DNA of 64,000 nt, taken from Bartonella taylorii. GTDB lineage: Bacteria; Pseudomonadota; Alphaproteobacteria; Rhizobiales; Rhizobiaceae. Location: the NCBI RefSeq assembly GCF_023920105.1, contig NZ_CP083693.1:513001-577000 (forward strand), in the 5' to 3' direction. Both the position numbers and the translations under genes were made by a program. Numbering within the stretch: position 1 is the stretch's first letter; every line of letters begins with the position of its first letter. Below, piece after piece: positions 7,568 to 17,288 of this stretch. The notes beneath the pieces are model-generated. The model worked only from the letters and a program-made list of their open reading frames with translations. It did no database searches and was not told the origin of the DNA.

Positions 7568-10291
7568 ATGTTAGAAAAAAACTATGATGCTGCTTCCATA
7601 GAGCAACGGGTTGCGAAGAGGTGGGAGGCTCGTGGTGCTTTTAAAGCGGGAGCGGGTTCAAAAAGTGATGCAGAGGCTTTTTGTGTTATGCTTCCGCCTC
7701 CCAATGTTACGGGTTCACTTCATATGGGGCACGCACTCAATACGACAATTCAAGATATTGTGGTTAGATTTCAGAGGATGCGTGGTAAGAATGTGTTATG
7801 GCAGCCTGGCATGGATCATGCAGGGATTGCTACGCAGATGGTTGTCGAGCGTCAACTTGCCGAGCGTCAAGAGCCTACGCGTCAAGAAATGGGTCGAGAA
7901 AAATTTGTTGAGCGTATTTGGGAATGGCGTCACAAAACTGGAGGTGTTATTGCAAACCAGCTGCGTCGTCTTGGTGTTTCGTGTGATTGGTCGCGTGAGC
8001 GATTTACAATGGATGAAGGTTTGTCTCAAGCTGTTCGTGAAGTTTTTGTTACACTTTATAAACAAGGGTTAATATATAAGGATAAGCGCTTGGTTAATTG
8101 GGATCCTAAATTGTTGACGGCTATTTCGGATCTTGAAGTTGAACAAAAAGAAGTCAAAGGCCATTTGTGGCACTTTAGGTATCCACTTGAAGGTAAAGTT
8201 TTTGATCCGAATGATGCCACAACTTTTATAACAGTGGCGACAACACGGCCAGAAACAATGCTTGGTGATACGGGAATTGCGGTTAATCCTGAAGATGATC
8301 GTTATAAAAATCTTATAGGTCAAAACGCTGTTTTGCCGCTTGTTGGTCGTAGGTTATTGATTGTTGGCGATGCTTATGCAGATCCTGATGAAGGAAGTGG
8401 TGCTGTAAAAATTACACCAGCACATGATTTTAACGATTTTGAAGTAGGGCAGCGCAACAATCTACGTTTGATCAATATTTTTACGAAAAAAGCGGAGATT
8501 TTTCTACGTGAGAATGAAGCATTTTTTGATGGTTTGATTTTATCGGATGAATTAAAAATATTGGTAGAAAATCTCGATAAATCTGATCGTTTTGTTGCGC
8601 GCGATAAGATTGTTTCTTTAATGGAAGAGGGAGGATATTTAGCAGCTGTGGATGATCATCCACACACTATTCCTCATGGGGATCGTAGTGGAGTACCTAT
8701 TGAACCATTCTTGACAGATCAATGGTATGTCCATGCTGCAGAATTAGCTAAGCCAGCGATAGAGGCTGTTCGTCAAGGGGAAACACAATTTGTTCCCGAT
8801 AGTTGGAAGAAAACCTATTTCAATTGGATGCAAAATATTCAACCTTGGTGCATTTCGCGCCAATTATGGTGGGGGCATCAAATACCGGCTTGGTATGGTC
8901 CTGATGGTACGGTTTTTGTTGAAAAAAGTGAGGAAGAAGCTTTGGATTCAGCTCTCTCTCATTATGGTGAAATGGTTGAATTAACCCGTGATCAAGATGT
9001 TTTAGATACATGGTTTTCATCAGCTCTTTGGCCTTTTTCAACGCTAGGCTGGCCCAATAAAACGACTGAATTAGCCACTTTTTATCCAACATCTCTATCC
9101 GTTACAGGATTTGATATTATCTTTTTCTGGGTTGCCCGTATGATGATGATGGGGCTTCACTTTATGGGTGAGGTTCCTTTCCCAACGGTTTATGTGCACG
9201 CTCTCGTTCGAGATCAGAAGGGGGCAAAAATGTCAAAGTCGAAGGGGAATATAATTGATCCATTGGAGCTCATTGATCAATATAGTGCAGATGCATTGCG
9301 TTTTACTTTGGCTATTATGGCGGCACAGGGGCGTGATGTAAAACTTGATCCCTCTCGTATTGCAGGTTATCGTAATTTTGCTACGAAATTATGGAATGCT
9401 ACCCGATTTGCACAGATGAACGGTGTTAAGCATGATCCTACTTTTAAGCCAAAAAAAGTGAAACTTGCACTTAATCGTTGGATTTTAACAGAGTTATCTA
9501 AAACTGTTTCTCTAGTGACCGCTGGTATTGAAAATTATAAGTTTAATGAGTCTGCTAGTGCGCTTTATCGCTTCATTTGGAATACACTCTGTGATTGGTA
9601 TTTGGAGCTTCTCAAACCTATTTTTCAAGGTTCGAATGAGGATGATAAAAGTGAGGCTCAAGCCTGTACTGCTTGGGTTTTAGATGAGGTTTATAAACTT
9701 CTTCATCCTTTTATGCCTCATGTGACGGAGGAGTTGTGGTCTCTTACAGAAACGCCAAGCATGAAGCGTGAAGATGTGCTAGCATTGATACAATGGCCAG
9801 AGGAAGAGTTTGTAGATGAAGAGGCTGCTGCCGATATTAATTGGCTTATTGATGTTGTCAGTGAGCTTCGGTCTGTTCGTTTTGAAATGAACATTCCAGT
9901 AGGGGCATTAGCACCTCTTGTTATTGTAGAGGCAGGGGATTTAACGCAAGAGCGTGTGCAGCGTTATGGTACTCTTCTTAAAAAGTTAGCGCGTATTGAA
10001 ACAATAAATTTTTCTGATAAAGTTCCAGCTGTTTCAGCGCAAATGATTTTTGGAGAGGCGATTTTTTGTTTACCATTGGGGAAATTGATCGATCTGGAAG
10101 CTGAACGTGCTCGTTTGATGAAAGACGTTAGTAAAATTGAGCAAGATATTGAAAAAATATCGGTTAAATTAAACAATCCAAAATTTATAGCAAATGCAAG
10201 ATCGGAAATTGTTGAGGTTGAACGTAACAGAATTGTAGAATTGCGTGCTACGCAAAAAAAAATATCTATTGCTTTAGAGAGATTGGTGTAA
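7568..10291 (+). CDS. valS: Valyl-tRNA synthetase
   Basis: Class I aminoacyl-tRNA synthetase that charges tRNA-Val. The HIGH-type motif appears as PPPNVTGSLHMGHAL near residue 45, the editing (CP1) domain follows (TVATTRPETMLGDTGIAV), then the KMSKS loop (GAKMSKSKGN), the anticodon-binding domain and a C-terminal coiled coil (from LIDLEAERARLMKDVSKIEQ). I take ATG 7568 (MLEKNYDAASIEQ), which matches the usual family N-terminus. The longer in-frame TTG at 7535 adds 11 residues without family character. Length is 907 residues. Confidence 0.96.
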   Translation: MLEKNYDAASIEQRVAKRWEARGAFKAGAGSKSDAEAFCVMLPPPNVTGSLHMGHALNTTIQDIVVRFQRMRGKNVLWQPGMDHAGIATQMVVERQLAERQEPTRQEMGREKFVERIWEWRHKTGGVIANQLRRLGVSCDWSRERFTMDEGLSQAVREVFVTLYKQGLIYKDKRLVNWDPKLLTAISDLEVEQKEVKGHLWHFRYPLEGKVFDPNDATTFITVATTRPETMLGDTGIAVNPEDDRYKNLIGQNAVLPLVGRRLLIVGDAYADPDEGSGAVKITPAHDFNDFEVGQRNNLRLINIFTKKAEIFLRENEAFFDGLILSDELKILVENLDKSDRFVARDKIVSLMEEGGYLAAVDDHPHTIPHGDRSGVPIEPFLTDQWYVHAAELAKPAIEAVRQGETQFVPDSWKKTYFNWMQNIQPWCISRQLWWGHQIPAWYGPDGTVFVEKSEEEALDSALSHYGEMVELTRDQDVLDTWFSSALWPFSTLGWPNKTTELATFYPTSLSVTGFDIIFFWVARMMMMGLHFMGEVPFPTVYVHALVRDQKGAKMSKSKGNIIDPLELIDQYSADALRFTLAIMAAQGRDVKLDPSRIAGYRNFATKLWNATRFAQMNGVKHDPTFKPKKVKLALNRWILTELSKTVSLVTAGIENYKFNESASALYRFIWNTLCDWYLELLKPIFQGSNEDDKSEAQACTAWVLDEVYKLLHPFMPHVTEELWSLTETPSMKREDVLALIQWPEEEFVDEEAAADINWLIDVVSELRSVRFEMNIPVGALAPLVIVEAGDLTQERVQRYGTLLKKLARIETINFSDKVPAVSAQMIFGEAIFCLPLGKLIDLEAERARLMKDVSKIEQDIEKISVKLNNPKFIANARSEIVEVERNRIVELRATQKKISIALERLV

Positions 10292-10814
10292 TTGGACCTT
10301 TTATTCTATTCTTTCCATGGACAACTTCATGCCATTAGGTTACTGATTGATAGGTTTTCTTTGAAAAATGTTCTTTTCTTTAATTTCATCTTTTTACGTT
10401 TATAAAATAGTAAGTTAATACTGTATTATGTTTATTTACCTCTAATCTTGCTTGTTGTTCTCCATTTAAATGATTTATTAATCATATATTGTAATCTATT
10501 CTAAAACTGCTTTTTAGTATATGTGTTCTTCTATTGAACAACATAATGAGAATATTAAAACAACCAAATGCTATATACCAAGAGATCTGATATAAAATAC
10601 AGAACGATAACTTATGATTAAAAATCGTTTCATTGTCCATAAAAATGAGAGTTTTTTGTCAGATATTTTGGTAGATTTTGTTTTATTCATCTTTCTGCTA
10701 GAATATAAGGTATTGGAAATAGCTTGTTTCTCTTACTAAAAGGGTTTCGAATACATAAAAAGAAATTTGTGATAAATGTAATGATTAAAACTGAGATGAG
10801 GGGAGAAGTTTTAG
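10292..10814. other. Non-coding spacer before exoR
   Basis: About 520 bp of AT-rich sequence with no credible coding frame on either strand and no RNA gene that I recognise. It presumably carries the exoR promoter toward its right end. A GTTC-N7-GAAC pair at 10525-10539 is noted but not called as an operator. Confidence 0.55.
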
Positions 10815-11606
10815 ATGGTAAACGGGCTTAGAGTATGGGAAAAAGTCTCGATTATTGCTACTTTGGGAGGAGCTCTTTTGCTTGCTTGTGTGATAGATGC
10901 AAATAGCGCGCAGAAAGCTATTGACAATTCGTTTTATTTTTTGAAACGTGGTATGTCTGCTTATAAAAATGGGCAAATAAATCAGGCACTTTCAGCGTTG
11001 CGTTGTGCAGCGGATATGGGAAATATTGGTGCACATTGGAAGCTTGGCTATATCTATGCAGAGGGTGATGGTGTCCCTGAAGATGATTATAAGGCATACA
11101 ATTTTTTTGCGTATATTGTTGAAAAAGGTGCTGATCTTGGTTCAGAGGATGAAAGTTATATTTCTGATGCATTGGTTAAACTTGCGGGTTATATAAAAAA
11201 AGGTATCCCTCATTCACCTGTAAAACCTAATCCTTCTTATGCTGTTCGTCTTTATATGCAGGCTGCGGTGAATTATAAAAATCCTAAAGCTCAGTACTAT
11301 TTAGGAAAAATATTTTTAAAGGGGGAGGGAAGAGAAAAAAACCTTGTACAGGCGGCACGATGGTTCCAGCTTTCTGCAAGAAAAGGAAATCCTCCTGCTC
11401 AGGCGATGTTTGGGAATATGCTGCTTCAGGCAGGAAAAGTTGTTCGCGGCACAGCATTACTAACTGCAGCCTATGAAAAAGCGAATGTAAAAGATCGGGA
11501 TTGGATTCGTCCTATGCAAGAACACGCTTTTGCCATTTGTGATGAATTTGAAAAGGGTATAGTGATGTCGCTAGTTGGTGATATTTTAAAAAATAACAGT
11601 TTTTGA
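10815..11606 (+). CDS. exoR: ExoR homologue, Sel1-repeat periplasmic regulator
   Basis: ExoR is a periplasmic inhibitor of the sensor kinase ChvG/ExoS, which signals through ChvI (BatS/BatR are the Bartonella counterparts) and controls envelope and host-association genes. The 263-residue protein has a signal-peptide-like N-terminus (IIATLGGALLLACVIDANSA) and at least three Sel1/TPR-like repeats: ALRCAADMGNIGAHWKLGYI, AQYYLGKIFLKGEG and ARWFQLSARKGNPPAQAMFG. The order of segments, including LAGYIKKGIPHSPVK and the C-terminal WIRPMQEHAFAI, matches rhizobial ExoR as I remember it. Start: ATG 10815 after GGGGAG. A hairpin terminator follows. A generic Sel1 protein is the alternative; the whole-length match favours ExoR. 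Confidence 0.85.
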   Translation: MVNGLRVWEKVSIIATLGGALLLACVIDANSAQKAIDNSFYFLKRGMSAYKNGQINQALSALRCAADMGNIGAHWKLGYIYAEGDGVPEDDYKAYNFFAYIVEKGADLGSEDESYISDALVKLAGYIKKGIPHSPVKPNPSYAVRLYMQAAVNYKNPKAQYYLGKIFLKGEGREKNLVQAARWFQLSARKGNPPAQAMFGNMLLQAGKVVRGTALLTAAYEKANVKDRDWIRPMQEHAFAICDEFEKGIVMSLVGDILKNNSF

Positions 11607-11650
11607 ATATTTTATTGCAATATTTAGCAGCTTCTCTGGCACTAAATCTT

Positions 11651-11687
11651 CATCTCTTATGTTTGGCTTACAACAGAGATGTTTTTT
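11651..11687 (+). terminator. Rho-independent terminator after exoR
   Basis: CATCTCT (11651-11657) pairs with AGAGATG (11675-11681), extended inside by GTT/AAC after a 3-nt bulge, and is followed by six T residues. It separates exoR from the convergent ABC-transporter operon. Confidence 0.65.
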
Positions 11688-11708
11688 AGGGATATTATAA
11701 TATGATGG

Positions 11709-12455
11709 TTAATGGCTAAGGATTTTAGATAAAAAATCCTGCGTACGAGGTGTTCTGGCTTGTGGATCAGAAAAAAACTCTTTAGATGAGCAATCTTCAA
11801 GGATTTTTCCTTGATCCATGAAAATAATACGCTCAGACACTTTTTGCGCAAATCCCATTTCATGTGTTACACAAATCATCGTCATACCTTCTTCTGCTAA
11901 ACTAATCATAACATCGAGTACTTCACCCACCATTTCAGGATCTAGAGCAGATGTTGGTTCATCAAAAAGCATAACGAGTGGATTCATAGTTAAGGCGCGA
12001 GCAATAGCAACACGTTGTTGTTGGCCTCCAGAAAGTTGACCAGGGTATTTATTTTTATGTTCAATGAGTCCAACACGTTCAAGATATAACAAACCACGTT
12101 CAAGTGCTTCTTTTTTGCTGCGCTTTAAAACTTTGATTTGTGCAATTGTTAAATTTTCTGTGACAGACAAATGTGGGAAAAGCTCGAAATGCTGAAATAC
12201 CATTCCTACATGGCTGCGTAATTTAGGCAAGTTTGTTTTTTTTGAGTGAACTGGTATTCCATTAATCCAAATCTCCCCCTTTTGAAAAGGGACAAGGGCG
12301 TTAATAGTTTTAATGAAGGTTGATTTTCCTGAGCCCGATGGACCACAAACTACAACAACTTCTCCTTTGTTAATATTGGCTGTGCAGTTTTTAAGAACAT
12401 TAATTTCGCCATACCAGTTGGAAACATTTTTTATTTCGATCATATGATTAGACAT
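11709..12455 (-). CDS. gltL: Glutamate/aspartate-type ABC importer, ATP-binding protein
   Basis: The ATPase of a polar amino acid uptake system. Walker A is GPSGSGKST, the Q loop lies in [13 protein letters not shown], the signature is LSGGQQQR, Walker B is [13 protein letters not shown] and the H loop is VTHEMG. The length of 248 residues is standard for GltL/GlnQ proteins. The start at 12455 is supported by AGGA about 7 bp upstream; a second ATG four codons later is also possible. It is the last gene of the minus-strand run gltI-gltJ-gltK-gltL, 11 bp after gltK. Substrate is inferred from the GltI-like binding protein. Confidence 0.92.
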   Translation of the reverse strand: MSNHMIEIKNVSNWYGEINVLKNCTANINKGEVVVVCGPSGSGKSTFIKTINALVPFQKGEIWINGIPVHSKKTNLPKLRSHVGMVFQHFELFPHLSVTENLTIAQIKVLKRSKKEALERGLLYLERVGLIEHKNKYPGQLSGGQQQRVAIARALTMNPLVMLFDEPTSALDPEMVGEVLDVMISLAEEGMTMICVTHEMGFAQKVSERIIFMDQGKILEDCSSKEFFSDPQARTPRTQDFLSKILSH

Positions 12456-12466
12456 TTTTTTTCCTG

Positions 12467-13183
12467 TTAGCGAATAATGGATATTTTTTTCTGTAGATAC
12501 AGAACTATTTGCGATAGTGTGAAACAGATAACAAAATAAAAAATAGCTGCCAAGACATAAGCTTCTTGCTTCACACCAAAATTATTAGCAACAATATCAA
12601 AACCATTCAAAAGGCTATTCCCACTGATTGCGTAAACAAGCGTTGTATCCTGAAAGAGGATAATGACTTGTGTTAAAAATACTGGAAGCATATCTCTAAA
12701 AGCTTGAGGCAGAATTACAACATACATATTTTGCCAATATGTCATTCCGAGAGCTTGCCCTGCCTGTTTTTGTCCTTGCGAAATAGAATTTATGCCGGCA
12801 CGCATAATCTCGGCAAAATAAGCGGTTTCAAATGCAGTAAAGGTAATGAGTGCTGATTTATTTGCACCAATTGATGTTCCAGTTAGGAAAGGTAAAAGGA
12901 CAAAAAACCATAAGATAACCATAACAAGCGGTATTGAACGCATGGCAGTTATATAAATTATTGCAAGCCAAGAGAGTAGTTTTATAGAAGAAAGCCGCAT
13001 CATTGCTAAAAGCGTACCGAAAATAAGTCCAAATACAGTCGCAAAAAGGGTTAGAAAAATACTAAAGAGCAAACCTGATAAGATGTAAGAACAGAATACA
13101 TCAAAAGTAAAAAATGAAAAATCAAAATCTGAAAAATTGAAAGGAGAAGAAAATCCAAACTGAGAGGTTATAAAATTTATCAT
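12467..13183 (-). CDS. gltK: Amino acid ABC importer, permease (GltK type)
   Basis: Inner-membrane permease of the HisMQ/GltJK family, 238 residues. Several hydrophobic segments are visible (for example [20 protein letters not shown] and [20 protein letters not shown]), and the EAA loop that docks the ATPase is [20 protein letters not shown]. Its start codon lies 2 bp after the gltJ stop, so the two permeases are tightly coupled and form the transmembrane heterodimer. Confidence 0.9.
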   Translation of the reverse strand: MINFITSQFGFSSPFNFSDFDFSFFTFDVFCSYILSGLLFSIFLTLFATVFGLIFGTLLAMMRLSSIKLLSWLAIIYITAMRSIPLVMVILWFFVLLPFLTGTSIGANKSALITFTAFETAYFAEIMRAGINSISQGQKQAGQALGMTYWQNMYVVILPQAFRDMLPVFLTQVIILFQDTTLVYAISGNSLLNGFDIVANNFGVKQEAYVLAAIFYFVICFTLSQIVLYLQKKISIIR

Positions 13184-13185
13184 AT

Positions 13186-13938
13186 TTAGTGTTCCTCTGT
13201 TTGAGAATTAGGAACTTTGAGCATTTGCTCAATTATTGTCATAATAATAAATACGAATAAGGCTATAAAAATATAAAGAATTGTGACTATGAGATAGTTT
13301 TCATAAACATGACTTACTTCTTCGATTGTTTGGTATTGGAATTGCATCAGTTCATTTATTGAAACGGCGAATGCAATAGACGAATTTTTCACAATGCCCA
13401 TTGCTTCTGAAGTAAGCGGTGGCATGATTGTGCGCATAGCGCGCGGTAATATGATATAACGATAAACTTGGTAAGTCGTAAATCCCATTGCCATAGCTGC
13501 GTGGCGCTGTCCAGAAGGAATCGCTTCAATGCCTGAGCGGACCTGTTCTGCGATACGGGCGGATGTGAAGAATCCCAAGGCACATGTTATTAAGAGAATG
13601 GGTGAAAAGTTCATCGCTGGTGGATAAACTTTAGGTACAACAAAATACCATAAAAATACTTGTACAAGCAAAGGAATGTTACGCATGATCTCTACCCACA
13701 TACTTCCAATAGCACGTAATAAGCAGCGGATCATGGAAGTATTAGGTAGAGTGCGCATTGTTCCTATAATGATGCCTAAAAGTACCGCTAAGATTAGTGA
13801 AGAGACCGATAATATAACTGTATTTTTTAAGCCATCAAGCAGTGTATCTAGATAGGTATGACTTACACCAGGAGTGCCAAGACATCCCGCCACAAGTGCT
13901 TGGTTCAGATCATCTGTACAAAGGAAAGAAAAGTCCAT
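13186..13938 (-). CDS. gltJ: Amino acid ABC importer, permease (GltJ type)
   Basis: Partner permease of 250 residues. The EAA loop reads AMAMGFTTYQVYRYIILPRA, and the N-terminal segment before the first membrane span is longer than in GltK, as is usual for GltJ. It is preceded by the gltI gene, with a 142-bp gap that contains a hairpin. This arrangement lets the binding protein be made in excess over the membrane subunits. Confidence 0.9.
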   Translation of the reverse strand: MDFSFLCTDDLNQALVAGCLGTPGVSHTYLDTLLDGLKNTVILSVSSLILAVLLGIIIGTMRTLPNTSMIRCLLRAIGSMWVEIMRNIPLLVQVFLWYFVVPKVYPPAMNFSPILLITCALGFFTSARIAEQVRSGIEAIPSGQRHAAMAMGFTTYQVYRYIILPRAMRTIMPPLTSEAMGIVKNSSIAFAVSINELMQFQYQTIEEVSHVYENYLIVTILYIFIALFVFIIMTIIEQMLKVPNSQTEEH

Positions 13939-14036
13939 TAATTAATATTTCCTAAATTTAGTCATCTGCAAAACAGAATAATAAATCAGCAGTATTTTTA
14001 CATATGCTGAATTTATTAAAAAATAAACTAAAATAT

Positions 14037-14066
14037 AACCACACTCAATTTTCAAAGAGTGTGGTT
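14037..14066 (-). terminator. Hairpin between gltI and gltJ, probable partial terminator
   Basis: A perfect 10-bp stem: AACCACACTC (14037-14046) with GAGTGTGGTT (14057-14066) around a 10-nt loop. It is 15 bp after the gltI stop on the minus strand. The tract after it (ATATTTTAG) is T-rich but not a clean T run, so leaky termination or 3'-end protection of gltI mRNA is likely. Confidence 0.65.
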
Positions 14067-14080
14067 ATTCTTTTCTAATA

Positions 14081-14986
14081 CTACAAATTATTCTCTGTAT
14101 AGTCTTCGCGAGGTTTATTATTTGGATGTTCCCAAGCATATCTTGTTGATTTAGATAAAGGAAGGTTGACAATAGCGTTTGCAGGCGGAGTTGGTTTCAT
14201 AAACCATTTATCATAAAGTTTTTCAAGTGATTCGTCTTTGATTTGACGCACGATGCTATCATTAATTGCTTGTTCGAAGTTTTTGTCATTTAATCTGAGC
14301 ATGCAGGCGATAGGTTCAACTGAAAGTACAGTATCTAGGATGATATAATCAGATGGATTTTTCGATTTTGTAATATGTCCCGCAAGAATTGAAGCATCCA
14401 TAACAAATGCATCTGCACGACCAGATTCTAATAATAAGAAGCTATCTCCGTGATCTTTTCCTTTCACAACATTAAAGTGAATATTTTTTGCACGTTTATT
14501 TTTACGGATAAGCTGAACAGACGTTGTACCAGTGGTAGTCGCGACTGTTTTTCCATTTAAATCAGCAAGAGATTTAATGTTAGAGTTTTTCTTTACAGCA
14601 ATTCGAACTTCTTCGACATAAGTGGTATAAGCAAATGTGGCTTCTTTACTACGAGCAACATTATTTGTTGTTGAGCCACATTCAAAATCATAGGTACTAT
14701 TTTTCAAGAGGGGAATTCTATTTTGTGATGTGATAGGGAGATAATGAATTTTGATTGGTTTGCCAATTTTTTTTGAAATATCGTCGATAATACGCTCTGC
14801 CATTTCTGTGTGGAAACCTACATATTTGTCATTACCAAGGGCATAGGCTAGACCTGATGATTCACGGACACCCAGCGTGATCTCTCCTGTCTTCTTTATT
14901 TTTTCAAGGGTATCATTTCCAGCATGTGCGACACTTGTGAGCCCAATGGCAGTTGCTGCAATAAACATTAACAGTGATTTTCTCAT
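14081..14986 (-). CDS. gltI: Glutamate/aspartate-type periplasmic binding protein
   Basis: Solute-binding protein (SBP family 3) of the ABC importer, 301 residues, with a clean signal peptide ending at the AHA-like motif in TSVAHAGNDT. Close similarity to enterobacterial GltI is seen in LPITSQNRIPLLKN, the adjacent FECGSTTNNV, and KGKDHGDSF, which line the ligand site in that family. Start ATG 14986 is preceded by GGAGGA at good spacing. First gene of the minus-strand operon. Whether it prefers glutamate, aspartate or related amino acids cannot be read from sequence alone. Confidence 0.92.
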   Translation of the reverse strand: MRKSLLMFIAATAIGLTSVAHAGNDTLEKIKKTGEITLGVRESSGLAYALGNDKYVGFHTEMAERIIDDISKKIGKPIKIHYLPITSQNRIPLLKNSTYDFECGSTTNNVARSKEATFAYTTYVEEVRIAVKKNSNIKSLADLNGKTVATTTGTTSVQLIRKNKRAKNIHFNVVKGKDHGDSFLLLESGRADAFVMDASILAGHITKSKNPSDYIILDTVLSVEPIACMLRLNDKNFEQAINDSIVRQIKDESLEKLYDKWFMKPTPPANAIVNLPLSKSTRYAWEHPNNKPREDYTENNL

Positions 14987-15120
14987 TGATGTCCTCCATT
15001 CATTTACGATTTTTAGTGATTAATTTTATTGTTTAAGGTATTTTTTTATGCACGGTGTAGCACATTTATTTTCTAGGTGGGATATTTTTTATCACAATAA
15101 AATTAGGTGTTGTACTTTAG

Positions 15121-15903
15121 CTAACTGAAATTAAGGTGAATCCAAACGGGTACATGGTCTGATGGTTTTTGATATCCTCTTACTTCTGTTTGGCTATAAG
15201 CGCAGATAAGTTGATCAATAGCTTCTGGTGATAAGAGCAAATGATCAATGCGAATTCCGTTATTTTTGTGCCATGCAGCAGCTTGAAAATCCCAGAAACT
15301 GAATGAGGAGGTATCTGTTACATTACGAATGGCATCATAAAAACCTAAATGAATAATGCGTTGGAATGCTTGTCTTGTTTGTAGAAGAAATAAAGCGTCA
15401 TGACTCCATTCTTGAGGATTTTTTGCATCTAATGGGGTAGGAATGACGTTGTAATCACCGGCTAGGACAAGGGGTTCTTCATACGCAAGTAATTTTTTTG
15501 CATGTACATACAATCTTTCCATCCATTCCATTTTATAAGGATATTTCTCGCTTTTGATAGGGTTTCCATTTGGCAGATAGAGGGATGCAACACGAACAAT
15601 GCCTTTATTTGTTGAATAAACGGCTTCAATGTAACGTGTTTGTTCATCATTATCATTGCCAGGTAATCGACGGATCACTTCATCAGGTGTTTTTTTAGAG
15701 AGAATCGCAACGCCATTAAAACTTTTTTGTCCGTGTGTCTCTATGTGATAACCTAGTCTTTCAATTGCATCGCGTGGAAAATTCTCATCGGTACTTTTAA
15801 TTTCTTGTAGACAGACGATATCCGGCTGATTGTGTTTTAGCCATTGATATAATGTTTCATGTCGTGCTTTTATTCCGGCAATATTCCACGTTACTATTTT
15901 CAT
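15121..15903 (-). CDS. xthA: Exodeoxyribonuclease III (AP endonuclease)
   Basis: A Mg-dependent 3'-5' exonuclease and AP endonuclease of base excision repair. Family motifs: MKIVTWNIAGIKAR at the N-terminus, the catalytic glutamate in CLQEIKSTDENFP, GDYNVIPTPLDAKNP, and the C-terminal PSDHVPVWIHL with the catalytic Asp-His pair. I place the start at ATG 15903, giving the standard length of 260 residues. The in-frame extension to 16071 adds 56 residues unlike any exonuclease III. The gltI gene lies 134 bp downstream on the same strand. Confidence 0.95.
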   Translation of the reverse strand: MKIVTWNIAGIKARHETLYQWLKHNQPDIVCLQEIKSTDENFPRDAIERLGYHIETHGQKSFNGVAILSKKTPDEVIRRLPGNDNDEQTRYIEAVYSTNKGIVRVASLYLPNGNPIKSEKYPYKMEWMERLYVHAKKLLAYEEPLVLAGDYNVIPTPLDAKNPQEWSHDALFLLQTRQAFQRIIHLGFYDAIRNVTDTSSFSFWDFQAAAWHKNNGIRIDHLLLSPEAIDQLICAYSQTEVRGYQKPSDHVPVWIHLNFS

Positions 15904-16116
15904 TGTGTTTGTCTTAAATTGTGTGCAATTTATTAAATTGCTACGTTGAAATGTTTTATAAATAAATGCCCCTGATATTATGTGGCCTTTTAAAATTATT
16001 GTATAGGAGATGTTCCTATGGTAATCTAGCTTATCAAGAACTCTTGTAGAAGTCCGATTAAAGCTTTGCAATGTTAATTATTTTTCATTTTTAAAAACTT
16101 TCTGATGTTTTAGTCC

Positions 16117-16145
16117 TTGACGAATGTATGTGTTCTCGCTATTAG
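16117..16145 (+). promoter_or_regulatory. Promoter of the rpsL-fusA-tuf-S10 supercluster
   Basis: TTGACG (16117-16122), an exact 17-bp spacer, then TATTAG (16140-16145). It is the closest match to a housekeeping promoter upstream of rpsL and predicts a leader of about 250 nt. Confidence 0.65.
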
Positions 16146-16271
16146 AGATTACCACGGCCGATGTAAGAGTGATGTGTGTTTTTGGTTTTTATCCAGAGGG
16201 TCATTCAAACAGGTTTTTTAAAAGTTAAAAGCAAATGCCAGTGCAAGAGGCTATTGCCTTCTCTGCTTTTG

Positions 16272-16305
16272 ATCGGGTAAGCTGTTTATAGCAAGCGTGC
16301 CCGAT
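16272..16305 (+). promoter_or_regulatory. Leader hairpin before rpsL
   Basis: ATCGGG (16272-16277) pairs with CCCGAT (16300-16305), followed by four Ts, within the predicted rpsL leader. It could be an attenuator or a ribosomal-protein binding site; neither is proven. Confidence 0.4.
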
Positions 16306-16400
16306 TTTGTGTGTAATTAGTATCTGCTCCGATTATCGGAGAAAAAAGAAAAAGCCCAAGTGGGTGAGACGAACGTAGATCGAATAAAGAGGAAGGTCGC

Positions 16401-16772
16401 ATGCCTACCGTAAACCAGTTGATTCGCAAACCGCGTGTGGCGCCAGTTAAGCGCAATAAGGTTCCTGCTCTTCAGTCGAATCCGCAGAAACGTGGGGTTT
16501 GTACTCGTGTCTATACAACGACACCGAAGAAGCCAAATTCTGCACTTCGTAAAGTTGCTAAAGTCCGTTTGACAAATGGATTTGAGGTGATCGGTTATAT
16601 TCCTGGAGAAGGGCATAATCTTCAAGAGCACTCTGTTGTTATGATTCGGGGTGGTCGTGTAAAAGATTTGCCAGGGGTTCGTTATCACATTATTCGTGGT
16701 TTGCTTGATACGCAGGGTGTCAAGAATCGTAAACAGCGTCGTTCTAAGTATGGCGCGAAGCGTCCAAAATAA
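16401..16772 (+). CDS. rpsL: 30S ribosomal protein S12
   Basis: Decoding-centre protein of the small subunit, 123 residues. The invariant loops [11 protein letters not shown] and [13 protein letters not shown] are intact. The two lysines whose substitution gives streptomycin resistance (residues 43 and 88 counting Met) are both lysine here, so this is the susceptible-type sequence. First gene of the str segment; ATG 16401 follows GGAAGG at good spacing. rpsG starts 18 bp downstream. Confidence 0.98.
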   Translation: MPTVNQLIRKPRVAPVKRNKVPALQSNPQKRGVCTRVYTTTPKKPNSALRKVAKVRLTNGFEVIGYIPGEGHNLQEHSVVMIRGGRVKDLPGVRYHIIRGLLDTQGVKNRKQRRSKYGAKRPK

Positions 16773-16778
16773 TATTGA

Positions 16779-17261
<483 letters not shown>

Positions 17262-17288
17262 GCGTGTTAAAAATTTAAGGCAAGTGCA

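Larger units (their letters stand above)
15904..16400. other. Promoter and leader region of the ribosomal supercluster
   Basis: About 500 bp between the divergent xthA and rpsL. No gene is seen. It contains the strong promoter at 16117-16145 and the leader hairpin at 16272-16305; the remainder shows no structure I can name. Confidence 0.6.

Noticed and set aside
10525..10539. GTTC-N7-GAAC pair upstream of exoR as a LexA box
   Set aside because: The alphaproteobacterial box is the direct form GTTC-N7-GTTC; this is an inverted pair about 280 bp from exoR, expected by chance in such sequence.
15904..16071. 56-residue N-terminal extension of exonuclease III
   Set aside because: The enzyme family starts at MKIVTW; the extension shows no domain and lies in promoter territory.
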